DNA of 41,889 nucleotides from a virus, in the IMG/VR virus record IMGVR_UViG_3300031857_000434, positions 1 through 41,889 of that record. The stretch is one strand, 5' to 3'. The notes beneath the pieces are model-generated. The model had not been told where the DNA came from and searched no databases. It worked only from the letters and a program-made list of their open reading frames with translations. The translations under genes were made by a program, and so were the position numbers. Position 1 is the first letter of the stretch, and every line of letters begins with the position of its first letter. Shown here piece after piece: positions 20,333-29,700 of the stretch.

Positions 20333-21473
20333 CGTCCACCCCCATGAATACGCGCGTCTGGCCGCCCATCTCGCCGCCGCCGAGCGGGATACTCAGTCCG
20401 TCAATCGTGTGCGTCTCGGAGTCACCGTTGGTCAGGACGAACTCGACGGCGTCCATTGGCAGAAGCAGGAAGTTGTAAAGGGCCTTGAAGTTGATCGCTC
20501 TGGCGGCACCGAGGTACTTGGCGAGGTAGCCCTTGGCGGCTTCGATCGCCTGCGCTCCGTCAGTAATCGTGTCGTTGCGCCGAGAGATTGGCTTGCGACC
20601 AAACGGGCCATCGTAGTAGGTCGCTGAGGCGGGGTTGGCGTCCACGAGATAGACGAAGATGCGATCCCCGCTCGGCGGCTCACAGGTCAGCGCGACGGCG
20701 TTGGCCTGTCCTTCACGGGTGCGCGCGACGTTGGCATCGATCAGGACGCCAGTCTCGCCGACGTCGATCGTCCACACCGGGGCTCCGCTGGGCACAGCGG
20801 GAGCAACAAGGAAGTTGCCTTCGTGGTCGTTGTAGACCACCGCACCGATGGCGGCCGCCAGGTCGTTGATCGCGGTCCACCGCTCGCCTTCGTAGACCGT
20901 CTCGGCAGGGGGCGACAGCGCATCGTCAAGACTTGGGTCAACGATGACCGTTGGCGGCCCCTCGGAGGGGAAAGAAACGGTGATGAGGTCGATGACGGCC
21001 TCGACGTAAGTGAGCAGGTCGCCCGAGCCCGACCTGGGCGTGTAAAGCGTGACCAAGGGGAAGTCGGCGACGCGGATCGCTCGGTCGTAGGCGACCAACT
21101 CGAGGCGGGAGGAGAGCAGGCTCTCGTCAAGGGACTCGACCCGGAGCTGGCCGACCTGCACCCATTCCTGGTCACCGGGCGCAAACTCGACGCCCATCTC
21201 AAGCTTGACCTCGGCGGAGGCGACATTGAGCCCATCGACCGCAGGGCGACGCTGGTCGTAGTTGGGCGGGATGACCACCGTGGCGTTCAACGTGCGCCAC
21301 ACGTTCGATCCGGCGTCGAGCGACAGCTCGCCCTTCTCGATCGGCAGCGGTTGGCCGACCGGGACATACTCGCCCGCGACATACTCGCACAAAGTCACCC
21401 GCGCGAGCGCGACATGCGACTCTCTCAGCGCGGCGAGCATTCTTGCCGAAGCACCAGGAATCACCTCACGCAC
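20322..21473 (-). CDS. Tail tip protein (DUF5047/Tal-like)
   Basis: 383 aa from GTG at 21473. VTLCEYVAGEYVPVGQPLPIEKGELSLDAGSNVWRTLNATV and a later YEGERWTAINDLAAAIGAVVYNDHEGNFLVAP followed by TIDVGETGVLIDANVARTREGQANAVAL are the signature of the tail-hub family (DUF5047-type) in actinophage minor tail genes. It probably forms the hub under the tail tube. Start overlaps the preceding gene by 8 bp. Confidence 0.75.
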   Translation of the reverse strand: MREVIPGASARMLAALRESHVALARVTLCEYVAGEYVPVGQPLPIEKGELSLDAGSNVWRTLNATVVIPPNYDQRRPAVDGLNVASAEVKLEMGVEFAPGDQEWVQVGQLRVESLDESLLSSRLELVAYDRAIRVADFPLVTLYTPRSGSGDLLTYVEAVIDLITVSFPSEGPPTVIVDPSLDDALSPPAETVYEGERWTAINDLAAAIGAVVYNDHEGNFLVAPAVPSGAPVWTIDVGETGVLIDANVARTREGQANAVALTCEPPSGDRIFVYLVDANPASATYYDGPFGRKPISRRNDTITDGAQAIEAAKGYLAKYLGAARAINFKALYNFLLLPMDAVEFVLTNGDSETHTIDGLSIPLGGGEMGGQTRVFMGVDDVS

Positions 21474-22221
21474 CCCCGTAGTACGTCGGGGCGGCGATCG
21501 AGATGGCCTCGAGGTCGATCGCGCTGACGGAGTTCGACGGCAGGGTCGAGATGCGGGAGACGCTGACGCCGCTCACCGACAGGTACTCGACGGCCTGGGT
21601 GCCGTAGTCCGGGTAGCGCGGGATGAGCGCGACCGGATGACCGCTGCTCAACAGGTCGAGCACGTCGTCACGGTCGGTGTCGTTCCACACGACCAGCGAC
21701 ACCGACCCGACCCAGGTCGAGCGCACGTTGGTCAGCGGGATCGGCAGCTCCTCATTGAGCACGGCCGCAGCGGTGCCGGTCGCCTCGAGGGCCTGCTCGA
21801 CCTGGGAAGCGACGGTGACCTCGAGACGGACCAGGCCAGCGGGGTTGACGCTGACCAGGAGATCGGAGCCGGAATCGATCGCCGGCAACGTCAAGGTGTT
21901 GCTGACGTACTCGGTGCTCCCGACGGTCAACGTGGCGACGTACGTCAAGGCGACGTTCTGCGGCACCTCGTAGTCGTTGCGCGTCAAGACGTCGTCGGTG
22001 TCAATCGCGACGTCGATCAGAGACCGGACGTTGCGGCCGTCGGGTGCGGTGCGCGTGACCGTGACCGTACCGACGCCCGGAGCATCTTCGATCGTGAGCT
22101 CGACGATGCCGTCAACTGCGACGCCGGAAAGGGTGAAGTCCCCAGGCGGCGTGCCGCCACCGCCCAGCGACCCGTAGGTGCCGAGCGATCCGTAGGTGCC
22201 GAGGGAGCCGTAGGTGCCCAT
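21466..22221 (-). CDS. Minor tail protein with N-terminal GTYGSL repeats
   Basis: 251 aa. The N-terminus is three perfect GTYGSL repeats (18-bp DNA repeats at about 22162-22220) and a Gly stretch. The rest aligns by eye with the protein encoded at 25799-26701: LTYVATLTVGSTEY with LTYFALLTDGVSGS, DSGSDLLVSVNPAGLVRLEV with DAGTDLIGSCIDPTLTASV, SGHPVALIPRYPDYG with DGSVICLRPRTPLAHG, and AVEYLSVSGVSVSR with PVEYLLVGDVKKSR. The two are probably paralogous distal-tail (Dit-like) proteins. Confidence 0.7.
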   Translation of the reverse strand: MGTYGSLGTYGSLGTYGSLGGGGTPPGDFTLSGVAVDGIVELTIEDAPGVGTVTVTRTAPDGRNVRSLIDVAIDTDDVLTRNDYEVPQNVALTYVATLTVGSTEYVSNTLTLPAIDSGSDLLVSVNPAGLVRLEVTVASQVEQALEATGTAAAVLNEELPIPLTNVRSTWVGSVSLVVWNDTDRDDVLDLLSSGHPVALIPRYPDYGTQAVEYLSVSGVSVSRISTLPSNSVSAIDLEAISIAAPTYYGGA

Positions 22222-22223
22222 CG

Positions 22224-22976
22224 CTAGAGCCTCACGATCCCTGCGTAGGACGTGCCAGCGTCAACGATTGGGCCGGGGTATCCGGCCGTGTCGAAGGCGA
22301 ACTCGTCGACTTCGACCACGCCGCCCGTAGGCGCGAACGCGCTCCACACTCCGCCTACGATGCGCCCCGCGCCGATCCAGTACGCCTCATAAGCGACGGC
22401 AGCGGGGAGGGAGTCGGCTACCGAGATATCGACGTCGGGGGTGCCGGTCGAGGCCGGATTGAGCCACAGTTTCACCGCGACGAGGTCGCGTCGGATCGTG
22501 CCTTCGACGCGGACCCATTGGTCGTTCGGGATCGCGGTCGCGCCGGTAACCCGCGTCCCCGGATAGGTGTCGCCGTCGGCGTGCGACGCGTCTACGTCCC
22601 AGCCGAGGGTCGCCATGTGAACCGAGAGTTTGCGATCGGTGCCGACCGTAATCAGTTGACTAGCGTACCAATCGCCTGCCGTCGGGTTCGACGAAAATGG
22701 GCGGCGCGCGATCTCGAAGCGACCTTGTGGTGTGCCGATGATGCGAACGTACTGCCGGAAGAAACCGTTGTTTGATACGCCCGAGCCGACGTTCTGAGCG
22801 CCGATGCCAGTCGTAGAGGCCGTCCACCGAAGAGCGGTAGTGCCACGGTACGGGAGGGCGTTACTAAGGACCGGCAAGACGGAGCCGTCATAGGTGAGCG
22901 CCGTACCGTGCGAGCCAGTAGCCGCGACGGGTGCCGCGCCGTTAGAACCGTCATATGAAGCCGTCGAAGTGGTCAC
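22224..22976 (-). CDS. Minor tail protein, LamG/concanavalin-like fold candidate
   Basis: 250 aa from GTG at 22976 with AAAGGAGG 4 nt upstream, the strongest ribosome-binding site of the tail genes. Segments such as ALRWTASTTGIGAQN, GFFRQYVRIIGTPQGRFEIAR, QWVRVEGTIRRDLVAVKLWLNP and VEVDEFAFDTAGYPGPIVDA fit a jelly-roll carbohydrate-binding sandwich. It likely binds host surface glycans. The fold is inferred from pattern only. Confidence 0.6.
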   Translation of the reverse strand: MTTSTASYDGSNGAAPVAATGSHGTALTYDGSVLPVLSNALPYRGTTALRWTASTTGIGAQNVGSGVSNNGFFRQYVRIIGTPQGRFEIARRPFSSNPTAGDWYASQLITVGTDRKLSVHMATLGWDVDASHADGDTYPGTRVTGATAIPNDQWVRVEGTIRRDLVAVKLWLNPASTGTPDVDISVADSLPAAVAYEAYWIGAGRIVGGVWSAFAPTGGVVEVDEFAFDTAGYPGPIVDAGTSYAGIVRL

Positions 22977-22986
22977 GTCGCCTCCT

Positions 22987-24762
22987 TTACGCCACGGTCA
23001 CGTTCGTGCAGTTGGCTTGCGTCACAAGGTCTGCGGTGACCTTGCCCATGACGGTGTTGCCTGTCACCGACACGTCGCGGCACCGTGCCAGGTCCGCGAG
23101 GTAGCCGGTGAACTTTCCGGCGTTGCCGGTGATGGCGATGGACCGCAGGCCGTAGTTGCCAAGGCCGTCCGGTGACGGGTTCGACGCGGCAAACAACTTG
23201 AAAGCCGGGTCCGTCTTGGCGTCCTGTGTCTGCAAGACGTTGTTGGCGATCACGATGTACGCCTGGTAAGCGTTCGTCAGGCTCATGTCGTACTGCACGG
23301 CGTTGCCAGCACCGCCCCAGCCCCAATCTTCGAGGGAGTTGCCGACGATGCGAATGTTGCCGGTCTGCCCGCTGGACGATGAGGGGTTGAGGTAGACGTG
23401 ATTCTGTCCGCCGTCGATCCAGTTGCTAGACACTTCTAGTCCACCGCTGCCGCCCCACAGCACACCCGCGAACGATGCGGGGGCGTACCCAGCGCTGCCA
23501 GGGCCGCGTGAACTAATCCAGTTACCTGTAAAGCGATAGCCGCCGTAGTCCGGCCAACCGGGGTTATAGCACTCGATACCCGCGCGGAGGGAACTAAGAA
23601 TGAGCGAGTCTCGTACAGCCGTAACGCCACCTTCGATCCAGACGCCCCGATACAGTCCCGACGTGAGGATGCGCTCAGTGAACCCGCCGTCCCACGGCGA
23701 CACCGACCCTTCTAGTTTCAGACCGGAACCAGCGGTCGGCCACGATCCGTTCGAGAAACCCAGGTTGAGGCTCGGCGCTGCGACGTGCTGGAACCCGATG
23801 TCGGATACCTGCCCCAGCGCGGCGGAGCGCGTCAAGATGTTGTTGTTCGTGCGGGTCATAAACTGCGACAGCCAACTCCCATCCCCGCGCACGTTGGTAG
23901 CAAAGTCGGGAATGACGTGCCCGCCTTGCGTCATGTAGAACCGCTCGCCCCCGGACGGCAGGTACAGCGTGCAGAACGGGGTCGCGGCAGCACACCAGTT
24001 GTTGAGCGCGGTCGTGTTATCTGTCCCGCACACAGCGGCAGCGGTCACAGAGGACACCGGAGCGGGCGTGACCGTGATCGAGCCACCGCCGCCCGCGACG
24101 GTCGAGATCGTGCAGGCATGAATCGCGCCAGCGGTGCCCGCTGCGTTGATCCACAGAACCTTGCCAACGTCCGAGGGAGCAAACAGGTTTGTCGGATCGT
24201 TTGCAAGGATGGTCGTGCTGCTTGCGGTGGTGACGACTGCGATCACGCGACCGTCAGCAACAGCACCGTAGTCGGCGGCGCTAATGACGTTTGAGCCAGC
24301 CGGGGCACCCCCAACAGCCGAATCGACGTAGCCCTTGGTCGCGGCATCGGTCGAGGCTGACGGGGAGGCCAGCGCAGTAATCCGCTGCGAGCCCATCCCG
24401 ACCGAAGCGGTCGGAGCGGCCATCTGATCCAGGCGGTTCGTACGAACCGCCGTGTTGAAATCGCTGATCGTGGACGCGAGCTGCGTGCCCGTGTGATTGG
24501 CGCGCTGCACCGCCGCCGCCTGAGCCGCGTTCGCCTTCGACGTTGCCCCCGCCGTCGTTTCCAACAACGACGTGTTAGCGATGCCATGAATGTTCGTCGT
24601 GTCGGCCTCGTGAGCCGTCAACGCCGACGTTGAAGCCTTGCCCGGAAGGGCCGCTTCAACGTCCTCCAAACCGGCCTCAATCGCGTTCACCACCGTGATG
24701 ATCGCCTGCGCGCCAGTATCGGCCGATGCGCCGTTACTAAGTCGCTGGTAGGGGCCAGCCAT
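22987..24762 (-). CDS. Tailspike with pectate-lyase-type beta-helix
   Basis: 591 aa. The N-terminal 140 residues (AIEAGLEDVEAALPGKASTSALTAH..RITALASPSASTDAATKGYVDSAVGG) form a helical/fibre attachment part. SNVISAADYGAVADGRVIAVVTTASSTTI is the entry strand of right-handed beta-helix tailspikes (pectate lyase superfamily), followed by many short Gly/Asn-rich turns up to the C-terminus. It probably recognises or degrades host surface polysaccharide. The start overlaps the upstream stop as TAATG. Confidence 0.8.
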   Translation of the reverse strand: MAGPYQRLSNGASADTGAQAIITVVNAIEAGLEDVEAALPGKASTSALTAHEADTTNIHGIANTSLLETTAGATSKANAAQAAAVQRANHTGTQLASTISDFNTAVRTNRLDQMAAPTASVGMGSQRITALASPSASTDAATKGYVDSAVGGAPAGSNVISAADYGAVADGRVIAVVTTASSTTILANDPTNLFAPSDVGKVLWINAAGTAGAIHACTISTVAGGGGSITVTPAPVSSVTAAAVCGTDNTTALNNWCAAATPFCTLYLPSGGERFYMTQGGHVIPDFATNVRGDGSWLSQFMTRTNNNILTRSAALGQVSDIGFQHVAAPSLNLGFSNGSWPTAGSGLKLEGSVSPWDGGFTERILTSGLYRGVWIEGGVTAVRDSLILSSLRAGIECYNPGWPDYGGYRFTGNWISSRGPGSAGYAPASFAGVLWGGSGGLEVSSNWIDGGQNHVYLNPSSSSGQTGNIRIVGNSLEDWGWGGAGNAVQYDMSLTNAYQAYIVIANNVLQTQDAKTDPAFKLFAASNPSPDGLGNYGLRSIAITGNAGKFTGYLADLARCRDVSVTGNTVMGKVTADLVTQANCTNVTVA

Positions 24763-25802
24763 TAGATAGCCTCGGTGTACGAGACGACCACGGCCACGTC
24801 GCTGCCAGCAACCGTTGAGCCGACAAAGTCGATATCGACTGTGATGTAGGCATTGTCAGCCCAGGTCGTCGTGCCGAGCCCCGTCGTCTTGTGTGTGTTG
24901 GAGCCGGAGGGGATGGCGGGGCGATTGGCCTGAGTTGTGAACACCGACGTTCCGCCGATATTCAGGTCCGCCACCATTGCCGCGCCCGTGACGGGCGTTG
25001 ACGTGGTGCCCGTTGGCGCGGTGTCGGCAGAAAGACGGACGGCCGTCAGCGTGCGGTTGCGACCGGAGTCGTTGTAGACGCGGGCCTTGCCGGTGCGAAC
25101 GGTGGCCGCACCGTCGATGCCAAACACAACCTGCCCGCTCGTCGTGTGACCGTGATTGCCGGCGGCGAGTGTCGAACCGGAGGTGCCAATCGCGGCCCCC
25201 GCGATCTTGCCGAAGGTGACCGCTCCGTCAGCAATGGCCGCGGTGTCCACGGCGTTGTCGGCCAGCTCCGAGGCGCCAACCGCGTTCGTGGCGATCTGCG
25301 ATGCACCTACCGAATCGGCGGCCAGCGTCGGGTTCGGGTAGGTGCCCGCGAGCGATCCGCCCGCCGCACCCGACGGGGCACCGCCCCCACCCACCGCGAG
25401 GTCGTCCAACTTCTGCGCGACCTTCTGCACCGTGTCGTCGGTCGGGGCGAGGTTGCCGTTGAACCCCGCAGAGACCACGCTGATCGCGCTGGCGTCGTGC
25501 GCGTCGCTGGTGTCGGCCAGGTGATTAGCCGCGGAGCTGTTTGTGATGCCTAGCTGGAAGTCCAGCGTTCCGATTGCTTCTTGCACGTCGTCGACAGTTC
25601 CGCCAATGTTGATTCCGCCAGCGGGGTTGTAACTGATGGCGCTGGCGTCGTGGGCGTCGATGGTGTCGGCGATGTGCGCGGTGACCTCGGCGGCCGCCGT
25701 TTCGATGCCTTCCTCGATGTGATCGAGCGAGGCAGCGGTGATCGGGGTGTCGGTGCTGGGCGAATCTTCCCAGGCGGCGTAGAACTTGGAGTAGGCGGTC
25801 AT
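24762..25802 (-). CDS. Tail fibre protein with repeats
   Basis: 346 aa from ATG at 25802 (ATGA overlap; the longer ORF lies inside the upstream gene). It starts MTAYSKFYAAWEDSPSTDTPITAASLDHIEEGI, a common actinophage fibre start. HIADTIDAHDASAIS and HLADTSDAHDASAIS are two copies of one repeat, then a Gly-rich stretch ends in LAGTYPNPTLA and short repeats follow (SVGASQIATNAVGASELADNAVDTAAI), suggesting a trimeric beta-structured shaft. The C-terminus is a beta-rich knob. Confidence 0.75.
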   Translation of the reverse strand: MTAYSKFYAAWEDSPSTDTPITAASLDHIEEGIETAAAEVTAHIADTIDAHDASAISYNPAGGINIGGTVDDVQEAIGTLDFQLGITNSSAANHLADTSDAHDASAISVVSAGFNGNLAPTDDTVQKVAQKLDDLAVGGGGAPSGAAGGSLAGTYPNPTLAADSVGASQIATNAVGASELADNAVDTAAIADGAVTFGKIAGAAIGTSGSTLAAGNHGHTTSGQVVFGIDGAATVRTGKARVYNDSGRNRTLTAVRLSADTAPTGTTSTPVTGAAMVADLNIGGTSVFTTQANRPAIPSGSNTHKTTGLGTTTWADNAYITVDIDFVGSTVAGSDVAVVVSYTEAI

Positions 25803-26701
25803 GAGGGGCCTCCTGGGTAGGTGTCGCTGTCGGGGTAGGTGCCAGAGCCGGGGTAGGCACCGACGCCAGAGGCGGTAGTGCCGGGATGGGTGCTTGAGCT
25901 GGGGAAGGTGCTGGGACTCGGGTAGGTGCCCACACCGCTCGCAGCGCAGCCGGGGTAAAGGGCACCGGGGAAGGTATTGGCACCGGGGAAGGTGCACGTT
26001 CCGCTGTCTGCGGCGACCCCCTCGAACGCAGGGGGAGTGACCTTGGTCGACGGCAGCGTGTAGAGGCGGTTGGCGATTCGGGCCAGCGGCGTGAGACGGG
26101 ACTTCTTGACGTCGCCGACGAGCAGGTACTCGACCGGCTTGAGGCCGTGGGCTAAGGGTGTGCGCGGGCGTAGGCAGATAACCGACCCATCCCCCAGGAC
26201 GGTGTCGAGAGCGGCGGCCTGCTCAAGTGTCTCGGTCACAACCTGCAAGTCAGCCGACCAGGAGCGTCGGGCACCGGAGATGACGACGGGGGCGGCTCGG
26301 CCAAGCACCTTGACCACCTTCGGGTCGGCGACGTGGCGCTGTACCAACGCTCCCGTCAGAGACACACTCGCGGTAAGCGTCGGGTCGATGCAGGAGCCGA
26401 TCAGGTCGGTGCCGGCGTCGAGCTGATCGGGGCAGGTCACCGGGCCATCGGCTGAGCCGCTGACGCCGTCGGTGAGCAGCGCGAAATAGGTCAGGTCGGT
26501 GTTCTGGCCGGGCTCGAGGTCAGTCACGATCACCGAGCCCGACACCCCGGACACAGCGACCGCTAACACGGTCCTGACGGGCTCGCTGGCGGGCGTGAAC
26601 AACGTCAAGAACGCGGTGGGTCCGACGACGCCGGCGTAACTAACCTTGATGCGGGCGGTGACCCCATCGAGGGTGACTGAGTCGATCGTGACGGTGCTCA
26701 T
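25799..26701 (-). CDS. Distal tail (Dit-like) minor tail protein with C-terminal YPG repeats
   Basis: 300 aa, directly after the tape measure, the place of the Dit protein. The body is beta-rich and paralogous to the 21466-22221 protein. The last about 70 residues are short repeats of the type TYPG/TFPG (FPGANTFPGALYPG..TYPSPSTFPSSSTHPG..YPGSGTYPDSDTYPGG), with matching 15-18-bp DNA repeats at about 25805-25990. The repeats may be surface-exposed, possible sites for glycosylation or host contact. Confidence 0.75.
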   Translation of the reverse strand: MSTVTIDSVTLDGVTARIKVSYAGVVGPTAFLTLFTPASEPVRTVLAVAVSGVSGSVIVTDLEPGQNTDLTYFALLTDGVSGSADGPVTCPDQLDAGTDLIGSCIDPTLTASVSLTGALVQRHVADPKVVKVLGRAAPVVISGARRSWSADLQVVTETLEQAAALDTVLGDGSVICLRPRTPLAHGLKPVEYLLVGDVKKSRLTPLARIANRLYTLPSTKVTPPAFEGVAADSGTCTFPGANTFPGALYPGCAASGVGTYPSPSTFPSSSTHPGTTASGVGAYPGSGTYPDSDTYPGGPS

Positions 26702-29700
26702 CGGCGGCCTCCGGTGAGGCGCTGTGCGCGAGCACGTTCGTTCTGCTGAATCTCGACGCGGGCCACGCCGCGGACGAGCTCGCCGTCGAGGTACACGTTG
26801 ACCGTCGGGTCGCCCAGGCCGAGCGCGCCGCCGAAGGCGTCCTCGAGGCCGGCACGGTTGAGCGGGATGACCGCCTCGCTGACACCGGGCTTTTCGCCGA
26901 CCATCGCCAACGTCGGCGAGGTGACGAGCCCACCCTTGGCGAGATAGGACACGTCGGGGAACAGGTCAGGGCTCGTGTACCGGCGGCCGGCCAAGGCATT
27001 CACGGGCGGCGGCAGGAAGGAGAACCAACTCGGGACGTCGACCACGATGGTGAAGTCGATGCGGTTCCACAGCGCGACCACGCGGTTGAACACGTCGCGG
27101 AACGCGGCAAAGAAGCCGAACAGGGCATCGCGAGTGCGGGTGTAGCCAGGAAGTCCGCTCGTCAAGCGACCGAACACACCCGGCAGGCCATTCCGCAGGA
27201 ACGTGTCGAGCCAAGAGAGCGCCGGGCGCCATGCGTCGCTAATGCGCTTGCGGATCGTCTCGCCGCTCGGCAGCTTGCTCGAGAACAGGCGGTAGAGCTG
27301 GCCGAGCAGACCACCGACAGGTGAGATCGCCAGGAAGATCGGGTTCTGCACCGCGTTCTTGAGCATCGTCGTGACCTTGGTCCGCAACGGCGTGCCAGGC
27401 GGGAACTTGGTATTGAACAAGCCGTAGAGCTGACCGAGGAGGAATCCGACCGGCGAGATCGCGGCGAAGATCGGGTTCCTGATCGCGTTCTTGAGCAGGT
27501 CGGTGACCTTGCGCTTGACCTGCGCCTCAATCTCCTTCGTCGGCCCGGCGTCCTTGAACTGATCCTCGATGCCCTTGAGCGCGTCGGTCAGCGACCCGGT
27601 CAGGCCAGAGAAGTCGAGGCCGTTGCCGATGCTCGAGATGACGTCGTCGGCCCATCCCGCTCCGAGCGCAGAGCCATCGCCGAGGCCGTCGTCGAGGCCG
27701 GTCGCGATGTCGACACCGGCTTGCTTGGACTTCTTGGCGTAGGGAGCGACCGCATCGATGATGGTCTGCGCGATGTCCTTGGCCGTCTGATCGATGACCG
27801 CGATCTGCGACTTGAGACCGTCGACCTGCGCCTGGGCGTTGTCGATGCCGGTCTTGTAGTAAATGTCGGCTTGCTTCTCGGCGAACTTGCTCGACTCGCG
27901 GTTGAGCTCGGACTGAATCGCGTTGACTTCGTCGATCGTGTCCTGACCGGCGCCCGCGAGCTGCCCGACGGCGTCGCCGGCCGCCTCGGGACCAGCCTCG
28001 ATGAAGTCGCGCACGAGCTTGGGGTCAAGACCCGCCTTCTGCAACTTCCGAATGTTCGCCATAAACTTGCGGTACTCGGCGAGGCGGTCGCGCATGGACT
28101 GAACGAACGACTTGGTCTGCTTCTTCTCGGTCGTGATGAACGACCCGACGGCGTCGATCCGGCGGAAGGTATTGACCGTCTCCTCGCCCAGCGACAGGGA
28201 GTTGACGAACGACCGGGCGCTGTCCTTGATCTGCTTGGCGAGGTCGGCACGCGCGGCGACAAGATCGTCGAGACGCTTCTGTGCCGCTTCGAGTTGCTTG
28301 GCAACGCGCTCGCGGCGCCGGGCCAAGATGATGAGGCGCTTGGTCTGCTCATCGATAAAGAGCGCGATCTCCTTGCCGCGAGCACCGGGAGCGGCTTGAC
28401 GGATCGCGTCGCGCAGGCGCGTTGCCGTGCTGACGATCGAGTCGACGGTCGCGGTGAACTTGTTGGCGTCGCCGTAGAGGCCCTTGAGTGCATCGGAGGG
28501 CTGGCCGAACAGCGAGCGCAGCAACTCGTAGAGGGAATTGCGGGCCTCGGCGATGCGCTTGGCGGCCTCCTCGGCAGCCTTCGTGTCGACATCGGGGCCA
28601 GGCTTGGAGGCGTTGACCGCACCCTGGCCCTGCTGCTCACCGAATTGCATCGGCTTGGGGAGCTTGACGTTGCCCGCGTCCTTGACGGCCTGAATGTAGG
28701 TGCTCACGATCGCGGTCGAGGCCTTGAACCCATTGGAGATCGCTGTGCCGATCCCATTGACCGCGTTCGCAACGCCCTGGAAGTCGAGCGTGAGTGCGGC
28801 GCGGATCGCCTTGACCACGCCGATGACGACAGCCTGCAAGGTGAAGAAGCCTGCGATCAGGACACCGATGCCGGCGATGATGCCGCCGAACACCGCCGTG
28901 CTGACTTGGAGGAGGATGCTGAGCCCGTTGCCGCTGCCTTGGCTGGCACCCTGCACGCTGGTGACCAGGGAGCGGAACAGGCCAATCGTCGTCGCGATGA
29001 CGATGCGAATGACCGGCCACACCGCAAGGAAGCTCAGGCGCAGGCCGGTGACGAAGGCGGTCGCAATGCGGATCGCGGCGGGGATCGCCACGCGCAGCAC
29101 GAAAGCCAGCGCGTTCATAATCCCGGTGAACTCCGAACCCTTGGCGGCCGCGCCGCCGACCAGGGCGTTGAAGAAGTCGCGGACGGCGGCCGCGATCGGG
29201 ACGAACAAGTCCTTGTTGTTCTTGACCCAAGTGGTCAGGAACAACAGGAACTCGCGGATCGGGTCGAGGACGCCGAGCTGGCGGAAGGTTTCGCCGAGCA
29301 GCGTCTTGATCGTGTCCTTGAGGTTCTGGAACAGGCCGGTGGTCGTCTTGGCGGCCTCGACGGCGGCGGGCGCGAAGCGAACATCGTTGATCTGAATGAG
29401 GGCCTTGTAGAACTCCTCGGCCGAGATCGTGCCGGCCGACAGGCCCTCGCGGACCTTGGCGCTCGACTGTTGGGTGTTCTTGCCGATCTGATCGACGACC
29501 AGCGCGACGTTGACACCCGCGTTACCGAACTGCCTCAAGTCCTGCGCGGTGACCTTGCCGGTCGAGGCGACCTGGCCGAGCGCGAAGGCGAGGTTGTCGA
29601 TCTGCACCTGAGTCGCGCCCGTGGCCGTGCCAAAGTCCGAGATGAACTTGACGAGGTTGGTACGGATGCGCTGATTGGTCACACCGAAAGAGACCAGCGC

